NCBI GenBank assembly: GCA_054601695.1
Contig: BAAHQB010000249.1
Coordinates: 1-64,000 of the forward strand
Reading direction: 5' to 3'
DNA: 64,000 nucleotides
From: Amorphochlora amoebiformis
Taxonomy: Eukaryota > Cercozoa > Chlorarachniophyceae
The position numbers were made by a program, and so were the translations under genes. Of the stretch, positions 1-22,914 are shown piece by piece; positions within the stretch are counted from its first letter, which is position 1; each line of letters begins with the position of its first letter. Below the pieces are notes generated by a model. It was not told the origin of the DNA. It saw only the letters and a list, made by a program, of their open reading frames with translations, and did no database searches.

Positions 1-1626
1 AACCTAACCCTAACCCTAACCCTAACCCTAACCCTAACCCTAACCCTAACCCTAACCCTAACCCTAACCCTAACCCTAACCCTAACCCTAACCCTAACCC
101 TAACCCTAACCCTAACCCTAACCCTAACCCTAACCCTAACCCTAACCCTAACCCTAACCCTAACCCTAACCCTAACCCTAACCCTAACCCTAACCCTAAC
201 CCTAACCCTAACCCTAACCCTAACCCTAACCCTAACCCTAACCCTAACCCTAACCCTAACCCTAACCCTAACCCTAACCCTAACCCTAACCCTAACCCTA
301 ACCCTAACCCTAACCCTAACCCTAACCCTAACCCTAACCCTAACCCTAACCCTAACCCTAACCCTAACCCTAACCCTAACCCTAACCCTAACCCTAACCC
401 TAACCCTAACCCTAACCCTAACCCTAACCCTAACCCTAACCCTAACCCTAACCCTAACCCTAACCCTAACACCCTAACCCTAACCCTAACCCTAACCCTA
501 ACCCGACACCCTAACCCGACACCCTAACCCTAACCCTAACCCGACACCCTAACCCTAACCCGACACCCTAACCCTAACCCTAACCCGACACCCTAACCCT
601 AACCCTAACCCTAACCCGACACCCTAACCCTAACCCGACACCCTAACCCTAACCCGACACCCTAACCCTAACCCTAACCCCACACCCTAACCCGACACCC
701 TAACCCTAACCCGACACCCTAACCCTAACCCGACACCCTAACCCTAACCCGACACCCTAACCCTAACCCGACACCCTAACCCTAACCCTAACCCTAACCC
801 TAACCCTAACCCGACACCCTAACCCTAACCCGACACCCTAACCCGACACCCTAACCCGACACCCTAACCCGACACCCTAACCCGACACCCTAACCCGACA
901 CCCGACACCCTAACCCGACACCCTAACCCGACACCCTAACCCGACACCCTAACCCGACACCCTAACCCGACACCCTAACCCGACACCCTAACCCGACACC
1001 CTAACCCTAACCCTACACCCTAACCCGACACCCTAACCCTAACCCGACACCCTAACCCGACACCCTAACCCTAACCCGACACCCTAACCCTAACCCGACA
1101 CCCTAACCCTAACCCGACACCCTAACCCTAACCCTAACCCTAACCCGACACCCTAACCCTAACCCCACACCCTAACCCTAACCCGACACCCTAACCCGAC
1201 ACCCTAACCCTAACCCGACACCCTAACCCTAACCCGACACCCTAACCCGACACCCTAACCCGACACCCTAACCCTAACCCTAACCCGACACCCTAACCCG
1301 ACACCCTAACCCGACACCCTAACCCGACACCCGACACCCTAACCCGACACCCGACACCCTAACCCGACACCCTAACCCTAACCCGACACCCTAACCCGAC
1401 ACCCTAACCCGACACCCTAACCCGACACCCTAACCCGACACCCTAACCCGACACCCTAACCCGACACCCTAACCCGACACCCTAACCCGACACCCTAACC
1501 CGACACCCTAACCCGACACCCTAACCCTAACCCGACACCCTAACCCGACACCCTAACCCTAACCCTAACCCGACACCCTACTAGCCTAACCCTAACCCTA
1601 ACCCTAACCCTAACCCTAACCCGACA
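1..1626. repeat. Telomere: CCCTAA array grading into CCCTAA/CCCGACA variant array
   Basis: The first ~470 bases are uninterrupted CCCTAA (TTAGGG on the other strand), so the chromosome end lies to the left. From about 470 on, one or more CCCTAA units alternate with a variant 7-mer CCCGACA, giving a 13-bp higher-order unit (CCCTAACCCGACA) that dominates 840-1550. Occasional CCCCACA and CCCTACA variants occur. This is the normal pattern for a telomere whose proximal part has diverged by point mutation and slippage. Confidence 0.98.
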
Positions 1627-1876
1627 GCCAAATCTAGCAAACCGGCGCCCGACACCCTAACCCGACTAGCCGCGACACCCTAACCCTAACCCTTACCCGA
1701 CACCTAGGACACCCTAATGTTACCGTAACCCGACCCTAACCCTAGTAACCCGACACCCTACTAGCCTAATCATGATCATGAATCATTGAACATTGTATTA
1801 CGTATTTTATCTGCGCTGAGCGCATTCTAGGGATTAGTGCGGTATGGTGCCAGTGTCTAGAGTGTTAGTCTATTGC
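1627..1876. other. Decayed telomeric repeat and unique subtelomeric spacer
   Basis: Isolated CCCTAA and CCCGACA units are interrupted by unrelated sequence up to about 1760. After that the sequence is unique, with no ORF, RNA gene or promoter that I can support. Confidence 0.7.
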
Positions 1877-2124
1877 TTGGTTGTCATTCGTTGGAGTCGG
1901 TTTTATTATTTGGATGTAAATTACTTGCTTGGGCATCGTATATGCGCACAGTGTAGTACGTCATTGGTCGTCGCCATTGCATCTACATGATGATAGCTAG
2001 GCAGCCTACGTCCTAGGCTGGTAGGCTCTAGAGGCTCTAGAGGCTAAGAACTCTCTGAGAACTACAAGATTATTGCATTATGAGATGGCCAATTAGACAA
2101 GTCACATGTATCATCAATCACATG

Positions 2125-2208
<84 letters not shown>

Positions 2209-2315
2209 CAAATATCCATATACATATGGTATATAAATATCTATATAAATATATAATATTATATACAAATATATATATACACATATATATATATTTATAT
2301 ATATATATATATATA

Positions 2316-2356
<41 letters not shown>

Positions 2357-2361
<5 letters not shown>

Positions 2362-2404
2362 CGCAGTGGCATAGTAGATGGTAGTCCAGAGTTCGATTCA
2401 AGTC
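2357..2404 (+). other. tRNA-like A-box/B-box segment (possible SINE or tRNA relic)
   Basis: The segment contains TTAGCGCAGTGG, close to a polymerase III A box, and GTTCGATTC, close to a B box, 33 bp apart. The arms do not fold into a convincing cloverleaf. The first 10-20 bases recur at 3837 and 5170, always next to copia gag sequence, so this could instead be part of the retroelement leader (antisense of its primer-binding region). Confidence 0.3.
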
Positions 2405-2589
2405 CGTTTGGATTATGACGAATGATTATAGATAACTTCTTGCGGTAGTCGGATACTTCCTTTCTTCCTCCGGAACCGTATGGGTTCCGAGAATATTTTG
2501 GGTTCCAACTACTCGTATACTCTGAGGAACTGACGGTAGTCTAGCCAGCCGCCGCGTAGCTTAGTAGCTATAGGTTCCGCGCTAGCTCT

Positions 2590-2620
2590 ACATGCTGTAA
2601 CACTCCCCTCAACGCGTAGC
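2590..2620 (-). mobile_element. Copia 3' LTR edge with polypurine tract (minus orientation)
   Basis: Read on the minus strand, GAGGGGAG is followed at once by TGTTACAGCATG. A purine-rich tract abutting a TG-initiated terminus is the usual junction between the internal region and the 3' LTR of Ty1/copia elements. The same TGTTACAGCATG sequence recurs near 5225, upstream of the gag start. No complete LTR pair can be delimited because the element is fragmented. Confidence 0.45.
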
Positions 2621-2706
2621 TCCTGCAAGTCGTTGGCTTGGCTGCGCTTTTGAGTAAGTAGTCTTCCGTATCGCCGCTCACCAATTGTAGTCGTCGTCGC
2701 TGTCGA

Positions 2707-2866
2707 CTAGGCCGGCCGCATTGGAATCTTCATGCTCCCCTTGGTTGGTAGCGCCGGGCTTACCATGAAGTTCCCAGCAGGTCCTCTTGGTGTGCCCTTT
2801 CTTGGCGCAATGATGGCACTGCCTCACCTTGTCATGAAGCGAAGCTGTGATATCGCTCCGTGCATA
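2707..2866 (-). pseudogene. gag: Ty1/copia gag fragment with intact zinc knuckle (distal copy)
   Basis: On the minus strand this encodes a CCHC zinc knuckle read as [20 protein letters not shown], the typical C-X2-C-X4-H-X4-C motif of copia Gag. The corresponding copy at 3849-4007 has the last Cys replaced by Ser. The fragment is cut at 2866, where telomere-like sequence begins, so it cannot encode a working protein. Confidence 0.8.
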
Positions 2867-3054
2867 AAACCCTAATTATATATATATATATATATAACCC
2901 TAACCCGACACCCTAACCCGACACCCTAACCCTAACCCTAACCCTAACCCGATACCCTAACCCTAACCCGACACCCTAACCCTAACCCGACACCCTAACC
3001 CTAACCCGACACCCTAACCCTTACCCGACACCCTAACCCTAACCCGACACCCTG
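2867..3054. repeat. Interstitial telomeric array
   Basis: A short aaaccctaa is followed by about 20 bp of (TA)n and then about 160 bp of CCCTAA/CCCGACA units in the same orientation as the terminal telomere. It separates subtelomeric units A and B. It is best explained as an older chromosome end onto which a second subtelomere-plus-telomere was added. Confidence 0.9.
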
Positions 3055-3321
3055 TTGGTTGTCATTCGTTGGTGTCGGTTTTATTATTTGGATTTAAATA
3101 ACTTGCTTGGGCATCGTATATGCGCACAGTGTAGTACGTCATTGTTCGTTGCCATTGCATCTACATGATGATAGCTAGGCAGCCTAGGCTGGTAGGCTCT
3201 AGAGGCTCTAGAGGCTCTAGAAGAACTCTCTGAGAACTACAAGATTATTGCATTATGGGATGGCCAATTAGACAAGTAAGACTGCATTATATATATGACT
3301 ATCACGTGTATCATCAATCAC

Positions 3322-3837
<516 letters not shown>

Positions 3838-4372
3838 GTTAGCGCAGTGTAGGCCGGCCGCATTGGAATCTTCATGCTCCCCCTGTTTGGTAGCTTCGGG
3901 CTTACCATGAAGTTCCCAGCTGGTCCTCTTGGTGTGCCCTTTCTTGGCGCAATGATGGCACTGCCTCACCTTGTCATGAAGCGAAGCTGTGATATCGCTC
4001 CGTGCATACTCACTCTTATGATCTTCTTTGCGTCGAAGATAGGCAGCGATCCTGCTTACGGTCTCCTTTAAGCTGATATCTTCCTTGTTCTCAGGCACCG
4101 CCATGATGGAGTCGTACTCTTGGACATCCAGCCCAGCTAGTAGGGAGCTCACCTTAAGTTTCTCAAGGAACTTGTCTCCATGTGCCTGTAGCTTGCAGAT
4201 CAATAGCTCGATCTCGCTGGCGTACTTGAGGAAATCATTGTTGCAATCTTTAACCTGAAGATTTGCGAGCTTGCGGGACAAGTGGAGGTACTGATGCATT
4301 GTCGGTCCTTCGAACTTATCTCTAATCTTGGCCCAGAGGTAGGCTGGATAGGCATTTACATTCACGTAAGGT

Positions 4373-4692
4373 TACATTTATCTACATATCTGTTCCATAT
4401 ATCTATATTGCATAGATATTATAATATCTAAGCATGTACATGCACATAAGACAACATTTATCTATATATCTGTTCCATATATCTATATTGCATAGATATT
4501 ATAATATCTAAGCATGTACATGCACATAAGACAACGTTTTTCTACATATCTGTTCCATATATCTATATTGCATAGATATTATAATATCTAAACATGTATA
4601 TGCACATAAGACAACATTTCTTAACATATCTGTTCCATGTATCTATATTGCATAGATATTGTAATATCTAAGCATGTATATGCACATAAGAC
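4373..4692. repeat. 80-bp minisatellite, four copies
   Basis: TGTTCCATAT recurs at 4391, 4471 and 4551, and with one change at 4631, so the period is exactly 80 bp. Copies differ by only a few substitutions, which indicates recent amplification. The array interrupts the copia gag reading frame. Confidence 0.95.
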
Positions 4693-5227
4693 CGTCCTTT
4701 CCATGTTGTAGGTAGCTGTTTGTTTCCGGGGGTAAGTGCCGGTACTGCATGGGCTTGATCTCTCGCCTTCGCCTTGCTGGGGTCGAGTGACGAGTAGGAT
4801 ATACTCTGGCGTAGATAGCACTTTACTCATGGAGTAGCCTTCGCAAGTGTCTGAGGAGAAGATGTTGAGATGCTCAAAGGTTTGGTAGGATGCAGCATCG
4901 ATTTGGTGGTTCTTCTCCTGGGCCTTGGACTTCTTCTTGCTCTTCTTCCGGGACTTCATCACGGGCTTGAATGGTGTCTCTGGTTCGGAGTCTGGCTCGA
5001 CTAAAGGCATCTTAGGGGCGACGGGGACTTCGAAAGCCTGAGCGAACCCGACAGCACGGAACATGCTCTTCACTCGTAGGCGGTAGTCAATTAGGGTTAG
5101 TTTCACTCTTGCTGAGATTGATCTTCGTGGAGAGGGCCAGTAGGTCCTTAATGCTGAGGCTCATAACCTGTTAGCGCAGTGCCATAGTAGTTAACTAGCT
5201 ATAGGTTCCGCGCTAGCTCTACATGCT

Positions 5228-6215
<988 letters not shown>

Positions 6216-6730
6216 GGAGAGATTGCCGAGATTGTGAAATTGGGAAGTGGAGGCATGTGTTAATCGTAGTGGTGATTGCCCTGATTGGTGAACGACACTG
6301 AATGGGTGCTTGGTGAATGAGTTAGGTAAAATGGTGAATCGGGTGGGTTTTCTGCACGCATCCCAAATCCAGAAGTGTAACATGCACTACGACGACGATA
6401 CATCACGGCGAATCACGACTGAAGATGACTTTACGACAAGTCACGGTAAATCACGGCATATCACGGATAAATCATGACATCCCGACACATTGCGACATAT
6501 CACGACAGATCACGGCTTGCTGTGGCATGGCGGACGACAAGGACGATCAAGTCTTCCCGTACACCACGTGCGATACTCTTTCGTTGCCCCCAAAATACAA
6601 TCAAGGTTCCAAACCCAGATGTTGAACTTATATAACCACTCCTGTATTTAAAACCCAAAAGCGAGGTTGATGCGATGTAGGAATCTGCGGGAATGAATCC
6701 AAGAAGAGAAAGCAGCCGCCTCAAGACTCA
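6216..6730. other. Intergenic spacer with TCACGRC-type short repeats
   Basis: The segment is unique except for a degenerate run at about 6400-6515 in which TCACGGC, TCACGAC and similar heptamers recur. It lies immediately upstream of the next predicted gene and may hold its promoter, but no core element is clear. Confidence 0.5.
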
Positions 6731-17661
<10,931 letters not shown>

Positions 17662-17841
17662 TTAGCATTTCTTCATTCTGTTTGCATTGATATCGTTGAA
17701 GGTTAAGGCGTAGCTGACGTTTGGGTTTGTGTTTGTGTAGTATCTATAGTATCTATCGTTTTTGGTTGTGACCTTGGTGTGGTTGATAAGCTTGTTTTGC
17801 TCGCGAACTTCCTCCCCGATCGCCTTTGCCTGCCACGTTGC

Positions 17842-17882
<41 letters not shown>

Positions 17883-18014
17883 TTGTGAATATATTATTTA
17901 TATATAATATATAACATATAATATACACACATATATAAATACATATATATATATATATATAATATAAATATACATATTTAATACCCATATATATATTTAT
18001 ATTATATAATATGT

Positions 18015-18054
<40 letters not shown>

Positions 18055-19532
18055 GTATATGCATAGATGTATATACTTTGTAAGCAACGTCATCAAGCAC
18101 ACGTCCAAGTTGATCGAGCTGGGTGTCGAACTGTTCGTCGTGTTCGCGAGCCTCAAGGCAACAGAAGGAAATCAGTCATTATGCTTCACATGGGTGAGCT
18201 TGTTCAATTAAGGATAAATCGTCTCAAGGCGACAGAAGGAAATGAATCATTGTGAACCACAGAGGTGAGGTGGTTCAATTAAGGATAAATCCTCAAGGCC
18301 TCAGAAGAAAATGAGTGATTGTGGTTTACATAGATGAGGTGGTTGAATTAGGGATAAATGATGAGTGTGGTTGACGTAGGTGAGGCGGTTGAGTACCAGG
18401 CGTTGTATCTCCGACTCTCCCGGGAGTCGGTGAGTGGTTGTGCTGGTTGTGCTGGTTGTGGCGGTTGTGCGTGATTTGCGGTCGGTGGCTGTGGTTGTGG
18501 TATGGTCGTAGGTCGAGGGTCGGTTCTGTCTATCCTGCCACTTCCTGGAGTTGTGGGGGATCTCGTTCAACACAAAGAGCATGAATTCGGTTGCGGCTCT
18601 GTTCCAGAAGCTCAGCTCTGCGATTCCGTTGCCCGCCCACGATTTCACATGTATCTGTTATTAATTAAGGTTTGCATTCTTGTGTATGCTTGCTTGTGGT
18701 TGCGTGTCGCTATTGATGATTGAGTGACATGCTGCTATGCCACCTAGGCGTGACATGATGATGCGACATGTGTGACATTATGTGACATTGTGGTGGTCAC
18801 ATGATGGTGTGACATGATGGTGTGACATGATGGTGTGATATGATTCTGTGACATGATGGTGTGACATGATGGTGGTCACATGATGGTGTGACATGATGGT
18901 GTGACATGATGGTGTGACATGATGGTGGTGACATGATGGTGCGACATGATGGTGGTGACATGATGGTGTGACATGATGGTGGTCACATGATGGTGTGACA
19001 TGATGGTGTGACATGATGGTGGTGACATGATGGTGTGACATGATGGTGGTCACATGATGGTGTGACATGATGGTGTGACATGATGGTGGTCACATGATGG
19101 TGTGACATGATGGTGTGACATGATGGTGTGACATGATGGTGGTCACATGATGGTGTGACATGATGGTGTGACATGATGGTGTGACATGATGATGAGGTGT
19201 GATCTAATGATGGTTACTTCTCGTGTGAAGTTTACCACGTCGTGTGCGAGGAAAGTGCCCTTGATCATATATGCGCTCTCCACGGCGCGGAGCGGGAACC
19301 CACCTCCTTTACCCCCGACGCGCACCCCACCCTTCACCTGGAACGCCCCCAAATTCGTCACAACCACGCAGTCCTTGATGGCGCGAGAGGTGGATACCCT
19401 TGCGCCAGCGTTTGACACAAGGTACATTACGTGCTCCCCGGCCTGGAATGAGTGCACCTTGCCTTCCTGACAAATACAAATCATAACGAAATAGCTTCAC
19501 ATCGTATATATCATATAATCAAAATAAATACA

Positions 19533-19584
<52 letters not shown>

Positions 19585-19661
19585 TAATATATCCCCAAAT
19601 TTTTAATATATACATATATATTATATGTATAATATACATATATATATATATATATATACGT

Positions 19662-19734
<73 letters not shown>

Positions 19735-19763
19735 TATATTATATATATATATATATATATAAA

Positions 19764-19854
<91 letters not shown>

Positions 19855-20813
19855 TGTATGTAAATGTATAGTATACACATATATATATACATATACATAT
19901 ACATATACATACACATATGTATATTATAATGTAATATTGTCCAACTATGTAGTATGACATAGGTGACCTGAAGAGCTGCCTCGACTTTTTTCTCCGTTAG
20001 AAACACACCACGCCACACGCTCAGGGGGCACATAGGAGCTGAGGACATTTTTTTAACAAGTACGTAACGAGACACGTACATTGGTATGTAATTGTTTGGG
20101 CGTTACCTTTCTTGGGCAAGGTTGTTGCGTTGTAGGTTCCCGAGTTTTCAGGCTTGGGGAGGCCCCTAAAGTAATTGCCAATGGCACCCGACCAAGACTC
20201 CATGCTGTGCAGGTGGTACTCGCATCGCTTTAGACTGCTGTTAATGTAATCCAGGTCCTAACCAAACACAATTGTGTTTAAACGCATTCACAGTGCGCCC
20301 AAAACACGTAGACACATACACAATGCCCCCGAAACGCTTCGTCATAGATTCGACAGATCACTTTTTTCTGCTTTTATAAAGAAGTACCTGATCGACTTTC
20401 AGCAGCTTCTCACGGTCCAGGGCAAGCTTGGCGAGAGTCTACAAACATATCACAAAACCACATCATAACGCAGCAAGACACGCAGACAACCATTATCACA
20501 AAGGCACACAATTGGACCCGCAAACCAAGCAACCACCAAGGAACACTATCACAACCACCAGGATATACCAAACACCCACCGAGTACACCAAACAACCACC
20601 AAACCACTTCCAATTAGGCACCAAGCAAGCCAACGCGCTACCGATGACGACTGCTACAACTTACACCGCTTCTTTTTCCGGATGTGATGAAATTACCTCG
20701 GCCCCAACATCGTCGGCCTCCCTGGCCATTCGAATAGTGTCTGTCATAGTCCGGCAATTTTGCTCCGCCAGCTGCTTGTATCTATCCTCAAGGCTCTGCT
20801 CTTGAAAGCTCAT
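17662..20813 (-). CDS. SNAP-25-like Qbc-SNARE with a PH/GRAM-like segment between its two SNARE motifs
   Basis: This is a membrane-fusion SNARE of about 373 residues in eight exons: 20813-20697, 20438-20388, 20258-20107, 20038-19968, 19466-19236, 18654-18397, 18151-18077 and 17829-17662. Exons 1-3 give the Qb helix ([18 protein letters not shown]..., [26 protein letters not shown]), matching the first SNARE motif of SNAP-25. Exons 7-8 give the Qc helix ([30 protein letters not shown]) with the zero-layer Gln at about residue 329. There is no transmembrane anchor, as in SNAP-25. Exons 5-6 (about residues 131-240) encode a beta-rich segment ([28 protein letters not shown]) ending in a helix ([12 protein letters not shown]), which resembles a PH or GRAM fold; this is inference. 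A Thr-rich linker follows. One extra T at 20220-20221 shifts the frame inside exon 3. Introns hold a 13-bp minisatellite, a 71-bp repeat and (TA)n. Confidence 0.85.
18152..18396. repeat. About 71-bp tandem repeat making up SNARE intron 6
   Basis: CTCAAGGC..CAGAAG recurs at 18152, 18223 and 18293. In transcript sense each unit ends with CTTCTG..GCCTTGAG, the same sequence that forms the real 3' splice site of exon 7, so the intron consists of about three and a half units each ending in a potential acceptor. Confidence 0.85.
18727..19199. repeat. 13-bp minisatellite (GTGACATGATGGT) in SNARE intron 5
   Basis: Units GTGACATGATGGT alternate with GTCACATGATGGT and shortened forms over about 470 bp, all inside the intron between the two halves of the PH-like segment. 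The His-rich minus-strand ORFs here are repeat translations. Confidence 0.95.
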
Positions 20814-21085
20814 CTACCTCGCTCCTTTCGATTGTGCGGCCACACGAACTGACGAAAATTCCAATACCGGATAACCCCCGGGAAATACCGGGATCTCAAT
20901 AAAAATCCCGTCTAATCCCCGCGACTGGCGCGCAGTCATTACTCGGCGAGTCTCGGTGCTCACCAAGAGTCTCGCACATCATCGTCCCATCGCACGCGGT
21001 CTGCAGTGCAAGAGCCCACTGCCACATCACGACAGAAGGCCTCGCATCCAGGGTCTTCCAATAGGCGAATCGAAGCGATAGTAGT
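20814..21085. promoter_or_regulatory. Inferred shared promoter region between the divergent SNARE and ZDHHC6-like genes
   Basis: The two start codons face away from each other, 272 bp apart. The interval is GC-richer than the flanking introns and has no (TA)n array, which is unusual in this window. No TATA box or known factor site is obvious. A minus-strand ORF crossing it (20896-21270) is antisense to ZDHHC6 exon 1 and is not a gene. Confidence 0.5.
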
Positions 21086-22356
21086 ATGCCTTTGAGCTTG
21101 ATTCGAAATGGGATATCGTACCTGGGGAGCTTCCGGCTGTTGCACTGGGGTCCGATTGTGACGTTTGGGCTGGTATTCTTCATTTTGTACCAAACCCTAG
21201 CCAACGTGGTGCTCAACAAGCGAGGGAGGGTTCCGGGCGTCATGGAACTATCTTGGTGAAAACCATACATCTTGTTAGTCTCCCGTAATGGAATACATGC
21301 AGATTAATGCGTGGCGGACGGTGATTCATATGTGTGGACTGCAGGTACTTGTTCTCGGTTGTAATGCTCGTTTTTTGCTATCTGCGAGCTTCATTCGAAG
21401 GACCGGGACACGCGCCAACGGGGTGGGAGCCAGACGACAGTGCTAACAGAAACAAGCTGCAATACTGCAAGCGTTGCAAGGGCTACAAGCCGCCCAGAGC
21501 GCACCACTGCTCGTCCTGTGGAAAGTATGTAAAACGATCTGGAAAGATGGATTGCATAGACTGGACTTGACATACCCCCCTCCGATTCTTTACATGTGTA
21601 GGTGCAGCTTGAAGATGGACCATCACTGCCCCTGGATCAACAATTGCGTCGGACACAACAATCACAAGGTATTTACGACCCGCGAAGACCTGTAAAGCGC
21701 TGCTAAATATCAATCGACTTACCAACCCCTTTTTCTAAACACTTTTCGTTGTGGGAGCCGAAGTTGGAGCTTAGTTAACTTGTGGACCAAATTCGAAACT
21801 TTGAGTCAAGTTGTGGGAGCCCAAACTTGAAGCTCCTCCCAAACTAGAAGCTTTTGAGTCAAGATATTTCATTCACGACGCACACTCACATCGGCGTATC
21901 CTAAAAATGTTTTGCTCAGATGTTCATTCTATTTTTGATCTACGTCGTGATTGCCTGCCTTCACTCGTGTGTGCTTCTTGCGCCTTATACCGTCCGAGGA
22001 TGCTGGTAGCCCCCATATTAAACTCTACAATACTACCATAATGCTCTCTTGCTTTCTTGAAGCAACTGCTTGGTTGTGTTTGTGTACTTGCTGACTGCTC
22101 ATTCACTGCCCTGCCATCTCCTTTTGTCTCATTCATTGAGTACTCTCAGGATCGTCTTCCCTAGAATGAACCGATTCCCACCCAAAATCGTTCTGCGCCT
22201 TTATCAAATGCTCATGGCTATGGTAAATATATTATACATATCAATACATAGATAAACAAATATTCATATAATACATTAGATTATGTCCATACATTGACGT
22301 ATAAAAACATATTAATATGTAAATATGTATGTTCCAAGTTTTGTGCATATATATAT

Positions 22357-22418
<62 letters not shown>

Positions 22419-22431
22419 ATGTATATATATA

Positions 22432-22520
<89 letters not shown>

Positions 22521-22609
22521 ACATATACATATATATATATATATATTTATATATATATTGTTATATATATATATATATATACATATAAATATATATACTC
22601 TTAAGTATA

Positions 22610-22674
<65 letters not shown>

Positions 22675-22750
22675 CACATTTATGTGTGTGTGGTAAATGT
22701 ATTAAAATATAATATATAATATATATATATATATATCTATGTATGTATAA

Positions 22751-22782
<32 letters not shown>

Positions 22783-22862
22783 GTCTCTCTCTCTCTGTGT
22801 GTGTGTATAAACAATATATACATACACGCAAACGGCTTCATGCATACATATGTTTGTATACT

Positions 22863-22914
<52 letters not shown>

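Larger units (their letters stand above)
1877..2866. repeat. Subtelomeric unit A (distal copy of a duplicated segment)
   Basis: The sequence from 1877 is repeated from 3055 with a few mismatches. Both copies hold about 230 bp of unique sequence (with tandem gaggctcta motifs), a (TA)n tract and a copia gag fragment. Unit A keeps about 340 bp (2367-2708) that unit B lacks between a shared gttagcgcagtg motif and the shared gag sequence. Unit A stops abruptly inside gag at 2866 and is followed directly by aaaccctaa, which looks like telomere addition on a broken end. Confidence 0.85.

Noticed and set aside
18502-18723. 73-residue plus-strand ORF
   Set aside because: It lies antisense to SNARE exon 6, which is fixed in phase with the exons on both sides.
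20896-21270. 124-residue minus-strand ORF
   Set aside because: It is antisense to ZDHHC6 exon 1 and the shared promoter; the plus strand encodes a recognisable DHHC N-terminus.
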